A stretch of DNA of 64,000 nt from Alterirhizorhabdus solaris. Its GTDB lineage: Bacteria > Pseudomonadota > Alphaproteobacteria > Sphingomonadales > Sphingomonadaceae. The position numbers and the translations under genes are program-made. The DNA is taken from assembly GCF_007785815.1 (NCBI RefSeq), contig NZ_VNIM01000002.1, forward strand, positions 56,770-120,769, read 5' to 3'. Under the pieces are notes generated by a model, which was not told where the DNA came from, did no database searches, and saw only the letters and a list, made by a program, of their open reading frames with translations. Positions 17,705 to 25,888 of this stretch are shown one piece after another. Position 1 is the stretch's first letter; each line of letters opens with the position of its first letter.

Positions 17705-18100
17705 TCAACGCCCGCTTCCATCAAGGCGATCGAGGATCGGGCAGTCTGGACGATCCTCACCGTGGCACGATCCCGCGAGATACACGAGCGAACGCCGCAT
17801 GCCTTCGAGGGTCTCGATCTTCCGGGCAAGCTCGGCAACCCTAGCCTCAGCTACCGTCTTCACGTCCGCACTAGATCGCTCCCGGTCCGACCAGAGGCCG
17901 AGGAGCGCTCGAATGTCATCGATAGGGAATCCCAAATCGCGTGCGTTGGCGATGAAGCGCAGCCGATGAACGTCCGCTTCGCTATAGTCGCGATACCCAC
18001 TCCCGCGCCGTGGCGGTGCGGGAACGAGCCCGATCTTCTCATAGTGGCGGATCATGCGCTGGGAGACGCCGCTGGCGTCCGACGCCGCTCCGATGTTCAC
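17705..18100 (-). CDS. cueR: CueR, Cu(I)-responsive MerR-family activator
   Basis: A protein of 131 residues. The winged helix ([21 protein letters not shown]) has the Ser-Gln-Arg pattern of CueR proteins. The effector site has Ser77 in place of the Cys used by divalent-metal sensors, and Cys112 and Cys120 in CHGEDRPDC, the two Cu(I) ligands at the same numbers as in E. coli CueR. It lies downstream of the Cu-ATPase gene, overlapping by four bases on the same strand, so it is made from the promoter that it controls (20587-20617). Confidence 0.92.
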   Translation of the reverse strand: MNIGAASDASGVSQRMIRHYEKIGLVPAPPRRGSGYRDYSEADVHRLRFIANARDLGFPIDDIRALLGLWSDRERSSADVKTVAEARVAELARKIETLEGMRRSLVYLAGSCHGEDRPDCPILDRLDGSGR

Positions 18101-20562
18101 AACTTCACCGCGTTGAGCCGCAGCGCGTTCAGAACGACAGTGAAAGACGAGAGCGCCATCGCCGCACCGGCTAGCATCGGCGAGAGCAGAATGCCGGCGA
18201 CGGGGTAAAGCACCCCGGCCGCAACCGGCACGCCGATGCCGTTGAACAAGAACGAGAAGAACAGGTTCTGGCGGATGTTGCGCATCGTTGCGTGTGCGAG
18301 CTTGCGCGCCCGAACGATCGCCGACAAATCGCCGCGCGTGAGCGTCATGCCGGCGCTTTCGATCGCCACGTCCGTTCCGGTGCCCATCGCCAGGCCCACG
18401 TCCGCAGCGGCAAGCGCCGGGGCGTCATTGATGCCGTCGCCGGCCATCGCGACCTTGGCGCCGCTTGCCTTCAGCTCGCCTATGATGCGCGCTTTGTCTT
18501 CCGGCCGCAGATCGGCGCGCACGTCATCGAGACCGCCTACCGCGCGCGCGACCGCATCCGCGGTCCCACGATTGTCGCCGGTGAGCATGACGACGCGCAA
18601 GCCCTTTTTGCGAAGTGCGGCAATGGCGTCGCGTGCCGATGCCCGCACCGGGTCGGCGACCGCCAGCAAGCCAGCGAGCGCCCCATCGATCGCGACCAGG
18701 ATGACACCTGCGCCCTCGCTACGATGACGATCAGCCGCGGCATCGACCGGCTTGGGATCAGCGCCGATCCGGCTCATTTGCGCGGGATTGCCGATGACGA
18801 CCGAGCGGCCGTCGACCGTGGCGCTGACACCCAGGCCGGTTTGCGAGGCGAAGTCCGCTACCGTGCGGAGCTGCAATGCCCGCTCTTTAGCGGCAACGAC
18901 GATCGCGTGAGCGAGCGGGTGTTCGGATTGCCCTTCGGCGGCCGCGGCAAGCGCGAGCATGTCGTTTTCCGCGACTGCGCCGACAGTCTCGATCGCGACC
19001 AGCTTAGGCTTGCCTTCCGTGAGCGTGCCCGTCTTGTCGATGACGAGCGTATCAACCTTCTCTAACCCCTGTAAGGCTTCCGCATTCTTGACCAGCACCC
19101 CGGCTGCCGCGCCCCGCCCGGTGCCGACCATGATCGACATGGGTGTGGCGAGCCCGAGCGCGCACGGACAGGCGATGACCAGCACGGCGATAGCGTTGAG
19201 CAGGGCATGGCCCATGCGCGGCTCAGGGCCGACTAGCGACCATACCACGAACGTCACCACCGAGATCAGCACGACCAGCGGTACGAACCATCCCGAAACC
19301 CGATCGGCGACCGCCTGAATAGGGGCGCGGCTCCGCTGCGCTTCCGCGACCATGCGGACGATCCGCGCCAGCATCGTATCCGAGCCGACCGCGCGAGCTT
19401 CCATGACCAGGCTGCCCGTGCCGTTCACCGTTCCCCCGGTGACAGCCGCTTCGACGCCCTTGAGGACTGGCGCGGGTTCGCCGGTGAGCATGGATTCATC
19501 GACCGACGAACGGCCTTCGACCACCACGCCATCGACCGGAATCGCTTCGCCGGGACGGACCCGCAGCCGATCGCCAGCGGCGACGTCAGCAAGACCGACC
19601 TCTTCCTCGGAGCCGTCAGTCCGCAACCGCCGAGCTGTCTTGGGAGCGAGATCCAGGAGGGCTCGGATCGCGCGCCCGGTTGCCGCCCTGGCGCGCAGCT
19701 CGAGCACTTGCCCGAGCAGCACCAGCGTCACCACGACGCCGGCCGCCTCGTAATAGACCGGAACCATCCCACCGTGCATCCGGAACGTCGCGGGGAACAG
19801 GCCTGGCGCGAGCGTCGCGACCACGCTGTAGAGGAAGGCCGCGCCGACCCCGATTGCGATCAGCGTGAACATATTGAGATGGCGGGTGTGGATCGAGGTC
19901 CACCCTCGCTCGAAAAACGGCAAGCCCGCCCACAGCACGATCGGTGCGGTTAGCGCGAGCTGGACCCACGGCGAGACCGTGGGGCTGACGACATTGATGC
20001 CGAGCATCTCGGCAAACATCGAAACGACGAGGAGCGGGATCGTCAGTGCGCCGGCCACCCACAGCCGGCGTGTGAAGTCGACCAGCTCGGGGTTGGGTGT
20101 GTCGTCGAGCGACGGTTCTTCGGGCTCGAGCGCCATGCCGCAGATAGGGCACGTCCCCGGCCCTTCCTGGCGGACTTGCGGGTGCATCGGGCACGTCCAC
20201 ATCGCCCCTGGCGTCGCTGTTGGCTCAGGTTTTGGCTTATCGCCGAGATAGGCGTTCGGATCAGCCAAGAACTTGGTCCGGCACCCGGCGCTGCAAAAAT
20301 GATATTCATGGCCGGCGTGCTCGGCATGGTGCGCCGTTTTCGCTGGATCGACCGCCATGCCGCACACCGGGTCCGTTACCTTGGTCGCGTCGCCGGGCAC
20401 CTTGGGTCCCGAACAGCAGCCACCCATTTTGCCGGCCTGTTCGACTGGCACTGACGCGGTAGAGGCCCCAGAGCAGCATGAAGCGGGCTCGGCAGCCGGC
20501 TCGGCTGACTTTGCTGAGCTGCCGCAACCCCCGGTATGGGCATGAGAATGAGGATCGTTCAT
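18097..20562 (-). CDS. actP: Cu(I)-exporting P1B-type ATPase
   Basis: A protein of 821 residues from the ATG at 20562, which has a strong AGGAG site; a start at 20589 would overlap the -10 region of the promoter. The N-terminus is His/Cys-rich ([26 protein letters not shown]). A YHS-type metal domain ([11 protein letters not shown]...YHFCSAGC) and a Cys/His zinc-ribbon-like motif (WTCPMHPQV...[10 protein letters not shown]) follow, instead of the classical CxxC ferredoxin-like domains. Core motifs present are [24 protein letters not shown] and [10 protein letters not shown]. It pumps Cu(I) from cytoplasm to periplasm, feeding the multicopper oxidase and Cus pump. CueR regulation is indicated by the promoter. 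Confidence 0.93.
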   Translation of the reverse strand: MNDPHSHAHTGGCGSSAKSAEPAAEPASCCSGASTASVPVEQAGKMGGCCSGPKVPGDATKVTDPVCGMAVDPAKTAHHAEHAGHEYHFCSAGCRTKFLADPNAYLGDKPKPEPTATPGAMWTCPMHPQVRQEGPGTCPICGMALEPEEPSLDDTPNPELVDFTRRLWVAGALTIPLLVVSMFAEMLGINVVSPTVSPWVQLALTAPIVLWAGLPFFERGWTSIHTRHLNMFTLIAIGVGAAFLYSVVATLAPGLFPATFRMHGGMVPVYYEAAGVVVTLVLLGQVLELRARAATGRAIRALLDLAPKTARRLRTDGSEEEVGLADVAAGDRLRVRPGEAIPVDGVVVEGRSSVDESMLTGEPAPVLKGVEAAVTGGTVNGTGSLVMEARAVGSDTMLARIVRMVAEAQRSRAPIQAVADRVSGWFVPLVVLISVVTFVVWSLVGPEPRMGHALLNAIAVLVIACPCALGLATPMSIMVGTGRGAAAGVLVKNAEALQGLEKVDTLVIDKTGTLTEGKPKLVAIETVGAVAENDMLALAAAAEGQSEHPLAHAIVVAAKERALQLRTVADFASQTGLGVSATVDGRSVVIGNPAQMSRIGADPKPVDAAADRHRSEGAGVILVAIDGALAGLLAVADPVRASARDAIAALRKKGLRVVMLTGDNRGTADAVARAVGGLDDVRADLRPEDKARIIGELKASGAKVAMAGDGINDAPALAAADVGLAMGTGTDVAIESAGMTLTRGDLSAIVRARKLAHATMRNIRQNLFFSFLFNGIGVPVAAGVLYPVAGILLSPMLAGAAMALSSFTVVLNALRLNAVKL

Positions 20563-20586
20563 GGCGTAACTCCTTCGACCCGGAGG

Positions 20587-20617
20587 CATGTAGGGTCTGA
20601 CACCGTGTCAGGGTCAA
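20587..20617 (-). promoter_or_regulatory. CueR-type promoter of the Cu-ATPase gene
   Basis: On the minus strand the -35 is TTGACC (20612-20617) and the -10 is TACATG (20587-20592), with a 19-bp spacer. The spacer contains the dyad CTGACAC/GTGTCAG. Spacing and dyad are those of MerR-family promoters, and cueR is in the transcript. Confidence 0.8.
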
Positions 20618-20712
20618 GGCCAGGTCGAGCTTAACCCGCGACCGTGCGGCCAAGCCGCCTAATATGAGCTACGCGGCCGAAGGCGTTGCCCCTCGAAAAG
20701 GGCCAAGCAGGC

Positions 20713-20739
20713 GAGGGAAAGTGCGATCTGGCGCGTATC
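20713..20739 (+). promoter_or_regulatory. Predicted ECF-sigma promoter of the Csp gene
   Basis: GAGGGAA (20713-20719), 14 bp, then CGTATC (20734-20739). It matches the pattern and exact spacing found before copC, the sigma-factor triplet, the multicopper oxidase and a DUF305 gene. It lies 34 bases before the ATG at 20774. Confidence 0.65.
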
Positions 20740-20773
20740 TCCTTTAGGGCGGGGATAAGACGGAGAATGACCG

Positions 20774-21106
20774 ATGCATCAGATGGACCCGGCGATGAAG
20801 GCGTGCATGGACGCCTGCCACGAATGCCATATCACCTGTCTTTATATGGCGATGAACCACTGCCTTGAGGCAGGTGGGAAGCACGCCGAGCCGCAGCACA
20901 TGAAAATTATGGCCGATTGCGCGCAGATTTGCGCAGTCGCGATCGACTTCATGGCCCGCAAATCCGAACACCATCGTCATATCTGCCGCGAGTGCGCCGA
21001 GATTTGCCGGGCGTGCGCGGCGAGTTGCGAAGGGCTCGCCGGCATGGAGGATTGCGTCGCGGCCTGTAACCGTTGCGCCGAGGAATGCGAGAAGATGGCC
21101 GCCTGA
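20774..21106 (+). CDS. csp: Csp-like four-helix-bundle copper storage protein
   Basis: A protein of 110 residues with sixteen Cys, most in CxxxC or CxxC spacing facing the core of a four-helix bundle (KACMDACHECHITC, later HICRECAEICRACAASC and CVAACNRCAEECEKM). Csp proteins bind many Cu(I) ions through such Cys arrays. There is no signal peptide, so this is the cytosolic Csp3 type. The gene diverges from the Cu-ATPase gene and has an ECF-type promoter of the copper regulon. A strong bidirectional hairpin (21114-21138) ends it. Confidence 0.9.
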   Translation: MHQMDPAMKACMDACHECHITCLYMAMNHCLEAGGKHAEPQHMKIMADCAQICAVAIDFMARKSEHHRHICRECAEICRACAASCEGLAGMEDCVAACNRCAEECEKMAA

Positions 21107-21113
21107 GCGGCGA

Positions 21114-21138
21114 GGCGGGCGGCATTTGGCCGCCCGCC
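21114..21138 (+). terminator. Bidirectional hairpin between csp and copD
   Basis: A 10-bp perfect GC stem (GGCGGGCGGC and its complement) with loop ATTTG sits between the convergent csp and copD stops. No long T run follows, so efficiency is uncertain. Confidence 0.6.
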
Positions 21139-21140
21139 CC

Positions 21141-22070
21141 TCACATCGCCGAAGCAGGCGGTTCGAGTGTTCCCAGCCATGCGACGAGCGCCAGGATCGC
21201 CACTGCGCAGCTCGCCTCAACTGCGAGGCTGCGCCGCAGGCCGCGAAGCGCGCCATGATGATCGACCGCGGTGATCGAGCGCTCGAACGCCGGCGTAAGC
21301 CGAAAGCGGTTGAACGACGCAAGCGCGAGCATCGCGCCGAAGAGGGCGAGCTTGGCGATCAGAAGCTGGCCGTAGACCGTAGCTGTGACGTTCGGCAGAT
21401 TGGCAAGGCCGACCAGCAACCAGGCATTGACCATACCGGTGACGGCGATCGTGCCGACCAGGATCGTGCCCACCAAGCCGAACCCGTGCAGTGCGCGGTG
21501 CGTCAGCGTCAGATGGGTGGCATCGACGCGGCCAACCGGCCGGGCGACGAGAAGTACGAGCCCGAGCAGGGCTCCGGCCCAGGCCCCGCCGGCAAGCAGG
21601 TGGAGAATGTCGGCGCCCAGATGCACCCAGCCGGCAGCGCCCTCGTCCATCGCGCCGTGCCCTGTCCAGGCAAGCGTGGCGAGCGCCACGGCCGCGGCGA
21701 ACGCCACCAGGCCGAGCCAAGCCGCGCGACCGGCTGCTACGAGAGCCGCGATCGAGGCCACCCCAAGCGCAGCCATCCGCGCTTCCCACGCGGTGCCCGT
21801 CGCAGACCCGGAGAGGAGCATCCCGATCGCATCCTGATCGACCGGCCAAGGCGGCGCCCCGGCCATCGCTGCGGCGAGCAGCGCAAGCGCGATCCCGGAG
21901 AAAAGGAGGCCGAGTAGGCCGCTTCCGACGAGCCAGGGGCGCAACGCAATCGCGTCGGCGCGCTCGCCGGCCTTGAGGCCATAAAGGCTGAAAGCCGACA
22001 GGCCGAACAGTCCGCTCAGCGTCACATAGAGCGCGAAGCGGACCGCGATCAGCGGCCAGTCGGTGTCCAC
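21141..22070 (-). CDS. copD: CopD, inner-membrane copper resistance protein
   Basis: A protein of 309 residues with about eight membrane helices. Conserved His in the membrane region (TGHGAMDEG, then WVHLGADILHLLAGGAWAG) and the NAWLLVGLANLP segment are typical of the CopD/YcnJ family, thought to move copper across the inner membrane together with CopC. The GTG at 22070 is preferred as start because it lies two bases after the copC stop and gives WPLIAVRF as the first transmembrane segment. Longer frames overlap copC. Confidence 0.88.
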   Translation of the reverse strand: MDTDWPLIAVRFALYVTLSGLFGLSAFSLYGLKAGERADAIALRPWLVGSGLLGLLFSGIALALLAAAMAGAPPWPVDQDAIGMLLSGSATGTAWEARMAALGVASIAALVAAGRAAWLGLVAFAAAVALATLAWTGHGAMDEGAAGWVHLGADILHLLAGGAWAGALLGLVLLVARPVGRVDATHLTLTHRALHGFGLVGTILVGTIAVTGMVNAWLLVGLANLPNVTATVYGQLLIAKLALFGAMLALASFNRFRLTPAFERSITAVDHHGALRGLRRSLAVEASCAVAILALVAWLGTLEPPASAM

Positions 22071-22072
22071 TT

Positions 22073-22444
22073 CTACTTGACCGCGAACGCGAAGTTGCCA
22101 GCGACGCGGTGGGTGTCGGCCGAGACGACATGCCATGCGACGCTATAGCGGCCCGGTGCGAGCGGTGCCTTCGGCGTGACGACGAGGGTGCGGCCATCAT
22201 CAGCGACCCCGGCGGCAGCCGCGACCTCCATCGGGGGGTGCGCCGTGCCGCCATGCGCGGTCATCATCAGGTCCGCGCCCGAGAACTTCGGCATCAGCTT
22301 CTCGCTGAACCGCAGCGCGAGGCGACCGGGCTTGGCGACCGTCGCGTTCGGCGCTGGTGAGGCGGACAGCAACTTAGGGTGAGCCTCGGCGCCGCTCGCA
22401 AGTCCGAGAATGGCGAAGGCGGCGGGGAGGATGACGCGACGCAT
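22073..22444 (-). CDS. copC: CopC, periplasmic copper-binding protein
   Basis: A protein of 123 residues. The signal peptide ends in AEA, so the mature protein begins with His (HPKLLSASP), the N-terminal Cu(II) ligand of CopC proteins. The Asp-Thr-His of SADTHRVAGNF near the end supplies the other Cu(II) ligands. Met residues in the middle (LMPKFSGADLMM) are fewer than in the methionine-rich Cu(I) site of Pseudomonas CopC, so it is probably a Cu(II)-only form. It forms an operon with copD. Its promoter is an ECF-type site 28 bases upstream. Confidence 0.9.
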   Translation of the reverse strand: MRRVILPAAFAILGLASGAEAHPKLLSASPAPNATVAKPGRLALRFSEKLMPKFSGADLMMTAHGGTAHPPMEVAAAAGVADDGRTLVVTPKAPLAPGRYSVAWHVVSADTHRVAGNFAFAVK

Positions 22445-22471
22445 GAAGTTACTCCATTATGTTCTGTCCAT

Positions 22472-22498
22472 TCTACGCGACGCAATTGCGCACCCCTC
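22472..22498 (-). promoter_or_regulatory. Predicted ECF-sigma promoter of copCD
   Basis: On the minus strand: GAGGGGT (22492-22498), 14 bp, then CGTAGA (22472-22477). This is one of five sites with identical spacing. It diverges from the promoter of the sigma-factor triplet at 22511-22537. Confidence 0.65.
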
Positions 22499-22510
22499 AT
22501 GCGGCCGGGT

Positions 22511-22537
22511 GAGGGATGATGGGCAGCGCTGCGTAAC
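22511..22537 (+). promoter_or_regulatory. Predicted autoregulatory ECF-sigma promoter
   Basis: GAGGGAT (22511-22517), 14 bp, then CGTAAC (22532-22537), ahead of the anti-sigma/sensor/sigma operon. Autoregulation of an ECF operon is the norm, so this site anchors the consensus. Confidence 0.7.
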
Positions 22538-22564
22538 CAGTGTTAAGGGGACGGAGTGGAAAAC

Positions 22565-22837
22565 ATGGATGATCTGGACAGAGCGTTGGCGAGATTGGCG
22601 GGAGCACCTGTTCCGGCCGCGCTGGACGACGTCGAAGCACGTGTTCTCGCGCGGATCGGCACCCGGCCGGTCGTGCGGCAGGCCGGGCTCGGCATCGGTG
22701 TGGTGACGGTCGCGGCCTTGGCGATCGGCATGATCGGCGCCGAGCTGCCCGCGACCGCGAGTCCCGCGGTGTCGCTCGCACCGCTCGGCGGGGCCTCGCC
22801 GCTCGCACCCTCGACTTTACTGATAGGCGAGCCGTGA
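22565..22837 (+). CDS. CnrY-like anti-sigma factor
   Basis: A protein of 90 residues with a short cytoplasmic N-terminal helix region (MDDLDRALARLAGAPVPAAL, then DDVEARVLARI), a single membrane segment (AGLGIGVVTVAALAIGMIG) and a short periplasmic tail. This size and layout match CnrY, which holds the ECF factor CnrH at the membrane. The ATG at 22565 has GGAG eight bases upstream and is preferred over GTG 22556. Its stop overlaps the start of the CnrX-like gene. Assignment rests on gene order and topology rather than strong sequence identity. Confidence 0.75.
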   Translation: MDDLDRALARLAGAPVPAALDDVEARVLARIGTRPVVRQAGLGIGVVTVAALAIGMIGAELPATASPAVSLAPLGGASPLAPSTLLIGEP

Positions 22838-23274
22838 CCTCGACCAAGCGCGTCGTTCTGTGTGTCGTCCTCGCCTTTCTCGCGGCGATCGGAGGCGTGT
22901 TCGTTGGACGTGCGCTGTTGCCCCAGCCCAAGCAGCCTGGCACCGCGCTGCACGAGGTATTGCACCACAAGCTCGCGCTCGATGCCGATCAGCAGGCTAA
23001 GCTGAAGGTTCTGGAGGACCGGTTCGCGGTGCAACGGCGCGCTCTCGAGCTGGAGTTGCGCGCGACCAATGCTCGGCTTGCCGAGGCGATCGAGGCCGAG
23101 CACGGCAACGGCCCGCGGGTCACGGCCGCAGTCGATCAGAGCCATGCCGCGATGGGCGAGCTGCAAAAGGCCACGTTGGCCCACATCTTCGCGATGCGGC
23201 AGCTTCTACGGACCGATCAAACCTCCCAATTCGACGCTGCGGTGGTGAAGGCGCTCACCGACGGCCAGGGGTGA
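22834..23274 (+). CDS. CnrX-like periplasmic metal sensor
   Basis: A protein of 146 residues with one N-terminal membrane anchor (VVLCVVLAFLAAIGGVFVG) and a helical periplasmic hook domain. Potential metal ligands are His40, His44, Glu61, His117 and Met121 (LHEVLHH, LEDRF, HIFAM). In Cupriavidus CnrX the Ni/Co ligands are His42, His46, Glu63, His119 and Met123, so each appears here with a constant shift of two. It starts with a GTG overlapping the upstream stop. Metal binding would relieve the anti-sigma factor. The surrounding genes are for copper, not nickel, so the true signal is open. Confidence 0.85.
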   Translation: MTSTKRVVLCVVLAFLAAIGGVFVGRALLPQPKQPGTALHEVLHHKLALDADQQAKLKVLEDRFAVQRRALELELRATNARLAEAIEAEHGNGPRVTAAVDQSHAAMGELQKATLAHIFAMRQLLRTDQTSQFDAAVVKALTDGQG

Positions 23275-23864
23275 GCCTCGATTGGACCACACTGTCCGAT
23301 GGCGAGCTGGCGACGCTCAGCATCGCCGGTCGGCACGCCGCTTTTGCCGAAATCGTGAGGCGCTACCAACAGCCGGTGTTCCGGCTCGCGCGGGCATGCG
23401 TCGGCGAACCCGAAGAAGCGCTCGACCTCGTGCAGGAGACGTTCGTCGCCGCACACCAGGCCCTCCCGCGGTACGACGGGCAGCGCGCCATGAAGGCGTG
23501 GCTTTCGACGATCGCGATCAACAAGTGCCGTGACTGGGCGCGAAAGCGCACGGTGCGCCGGTTCTTCTCGTTTGCGGCCCCTATCGATCATCGGGCCGAA
23601 GCGGTGGTGGACGATCAGGTGGCGATCGACGACGGCGCAGCCGATCGTCAGGAGTTGGACCGGGTGACAGCTGCCATTTCGACTCTGCCCATGAACCTCA
23701 AGGAAGCACTGGTGCTGCGCACCATCGAGGGTTTGAGCCAAGCCGAAACCGCCGAGGTGTTGGGGATCAGCCAGAAGGCTGTCGAAACTCGCCTCTACCG
23801 GGCACGCTTGCGCCTCCTAGAAAAGTTGGGCGGCGCACAAGGGATGGGCGTGCGGGACGCGTAG
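23271..23864 (+). CDS. CnrH-like ECF sigma factor
   Basis: A protein of 197 residues with sigma region 2 (RLARACVGEPEEALDLVQET, then FVAAHQALPRYDGQRAMKAW) and region 4 (LKEALVLRTIEGLSQAETAE, then VLGISQKAVETRLYRARLRL). It starts at a GTG overlapping the stop of the sensor gene, completing a Y-X-H triplet with coupled translation. The promoter of the following multicopper oxidase gene lies in the last codons of this gene (23839-23865). It probably directs RNA polymerase to the five sites of pattern RAGGGRT (one variant ends in A) - 14 bp - CGTA in this block. Confidence 0.9.
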   Translation: MSLDWTTLSDGELATLSIAGRHAAFAEIVRRYQQPVFRLARACVGEPEEALDLVQETFVAAHQALPRYDGQRAMKAWLSTIAINKCRDWARKRTVRRFFSFAAPIDHRAEAVVDDQVAIDDGAADRQELDRVTAAISTLPMNLKEALVLRTIEGLSQAETAEVLGISQKAVETRLYRARLRLLEKLGGAQGMGVRDA

Positions 23865-23865
23865 A
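23839..23865 (+). promoter_or_regulatory. Predicted ECF-sigma promoter of the multicopper oxidase operon
   Basis: AAGGGAT (23839-23845), 14 bp, then CGTAGA (23860-23865). It includes the stop codon of the sigma-factor gene and lies 46 bases before the copA ATG. Confidence 0.65.
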
Positions 23866-23911
23866 AGGGGTGAGACGGGCCGATAGCGGTCCCGCCCTTC
23901 GAGGAGCTTAC

Positions 23912-25888
23912 ATGTCGCGCGTACTCGACCGCCGCCAAGTGCTGCGCGGTGCCACCTTAGCCGGAAGCGGCCTTGCGCTGTCGGCGTACATGCCGGCGTG
24001 GGCGCAGCCGGTGTCCGCGGGCATTGCCAAGCCATTGCCGACGGTCTCGGGCGACGACATCACGCTGAAGGTCGCGCATCAGATGATGATGATCGATGGG
24101 CGGCAGAGCCATGCCATCGGCATCAACGGCACCGTGCCTGCGCCGCTCATTCGCTTGCGCGAGGGGCAGAATGTCCGCCTTCATGTCGTGAACGAGCTGG
24201 ACGAGGAGACGTCAATCCACTGGCACGGGCTGTTGGTGCCCTTCCAGATGGACGGTGTGCCCGGCATCAACTTCCCGGGCATCCCCGCGCGCTCGACCTT
24301 CACCTACGAGTTCCCGATCATCCAGAGCGGTACCTATTGGTATCACAGTCACTCGGGGCTTCAGGAGCAGGAGGGGCATTACGGCCCTATCCTGATCGAC
24401 CCCAAGAACCCCGACCCGGTGCAGTTCGATCGCGAGCACGTCATCGTGCTGTCCGACCACAGCTTCCAGCACCCACACTATCTGTTCGATCGCCTCAAGA
24501 AGGAGTCGGGCTATTTCAACCGTCAGCGCCAGACCTTGGGCGGGCTGCTGGCCGGCAAGGATCAGCCACTGAAAGAGCGGCTGATGTGGGGCAAAATGCG
24601 GATGGACCCCGCCGACGTCGCCGACGTGACCGGCTCGACCTACACCTATCTGGTCAACGGCCATGGCCCCAAGGACAATTGGACCGCGCTGTTCCGGCCG
24701 GGCGAGCGGGTGCGGCTTCGCTTCATCAACGCATCGTCCATGACAACCTTCAACGTCCGCATTCCCGGCCTGCCGATGACGATCGTCGCGGCCGATGGCT
24801 TGAACGTGCGGCCGATCCAAATTGACGAGTTCCAGTTCGGTCCGGCCGAAACCTATGACGCGATTGTCACGCCGCCCGATATGCGCGCCTATACGTTGGT
24901 GGGCGAAAGCGTCGATCGCTCCGGCATGGCGCGCGCGACGCTCGCACCCCGCGAGGGTATGGCGGCTGAAGTCCCACCGCTGCGCAAGCGCCCGCTCGCG
25001 ACCATGAAAGACATGGGCATGGGCGGTCACGACATGAGCACCATGGATCACGGCTCCATGCAGGGCATGGAGAGCGGTGTGACTGGCGCGCAGGCCGGAT
25101 CGATGGCGGGCATGGACCACAGCACGATGGACCATGGAGCAGGTGCCGGCTCGATGCAGGGCATGGACCATTCCCAGATGAACCATGGCGCGGCCGGCGC
25201 TGCTGCTGGCGCCATGGCCGGGATGACCGCGCCGCAAGCTCAGAGTGGCGCAATGGCCGGGATGGATCACGGGTCCGGTGCGATGCCGGGCATGACGGAT
25301 GGGCAGTCGATGGCCGGCATGGACATGGGCAGCATGAACATGCGCGATTTTTCGAAGGCCCCGGGTGTGAAGAAGGGGCCAGGCGTCCAGACCATTTCGG
25401 CCATGCCCGTCGATCGCACCGGCGAGCCAGGTCAGGGACTGGAGAATGTCGGGCACCGCGTGCTGACCTATCGCGATCTGGTTGCCCTAGACCGCAATCC
25501 CGACACGCGGGCACCCGAGCGCGAGATCAAGCTCCACCTTACCGGCAACATGGAACGGTATATGTGGGGCTTCGATGGCGAGAAGCTGTCGGAGAGCCCC
25601 GATCCGATCACCCTGCTGCACGGCGAGCGGGTGCGCGTCACCCTCATCAACGACACGATGATGGGGCACCCCATTCACATCCACGGTCACTTCTTCGACC
25701 TGGTAACGGGGAAAGGCGCATACGCGCCCCGGAAGCATACCGTGCTCGTCCAGCCAGGCGGGACGGTGAGCTGGGACGTGACAGGCGAGGAAGGCGATTG
25801 GGCGTTCCACTGCCACATGCTCTACCACATGCACGCAGGGATGATGCGCGTCGTCCAGGTCCGCAAGGCCGGGGAGGCAGCAGCGTGA
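23912..25888 (+). CDS. copA: CopA/PcoA-type periplasmic multicopper oxidase
   Basis: A protein of 658 residues. It begins with a twin-arginine leader (DRRQVLRGATLAG), so it is exported folded with copper. Type 2/3 copper motifs are HWHG and HSHS in the N-terminal cupredoxin domain; HPIHIHGHFFD and the type 1 site HCHMLYHMHAGMM lie at the C-terminus. Between the second and third domain lies a long Met/His-rich region (repeats of MAGMDHS and SMQGMDH, about residues 360-480) that would bind extra copper. It oxidises Cu(I) to Cu(II). The ATG at 23912 follows GAGGAG; earlier starts would run into the sigma-factor promoter. It overlaps copB by four bases. Confidence 0.93.
   Translation: MSRVLDRRQVLRGATLAGSGLALSAYMPAWAQPVSAGIAKPLPTVSGDDITLKVAHQMMMIDGRQSHAIGINGTVPAPLIRLREGQNVRLHVVNELDEETSIHWHGLLVPFQMDGVPGINFPGIPARSTFTYEFPIIQSGTYWYHSHSGLQEQEGHYGPILIDPKNPDPVQFDREHVIVLSDHSFQHPHYLFDRLKKESGYFNRQRQTLGGLLAGKDQPLKERLMWGKMRMDPADVADVTGSTYTYLVNGHGPKDNWTALFRPGERVRLRFINASSMTTFNVRIPGLPMTIVAADGLNVRPIQIDEFQFGPAETYDAIVTPPDMRAYTLVGESVDRSGMARATLAPREGMAAEVPPLRKRPLATMKDMGMGGHDMSTMDHGSMQGMESGVTGAQAGSMAGMDHSTMDHGAGAGSMQGMDHSQMNHGAAGAAAGAMAGMTAPQAQSGAMAGMDHGSGAMPGMTDGQSMAGMDMGSMNMRDFSKAPGVKKGPGVQTISAMPVDRTGEPGQGLENVGHRVLTYRDLVALDRNPDTRAPEREIKLHLTGNMERYMWGFDGEKLSESPDPITLLHGERVRVTLINDTMMGHPIHIHGHFFDLVTGKGAYAPRKHTVLVQPGGTVSWDVTGEEGDWAFHCHMLYHMHAGMMRVVQVRKAGEAAA

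Noticed and set aside
24212..25456. 414-codon minus-strand frame rich in His and Gly
   Set aside because: It is the antisense of the Met/His-rich multicopper oxidase; the His-rich look comes from complementing ATG codons.
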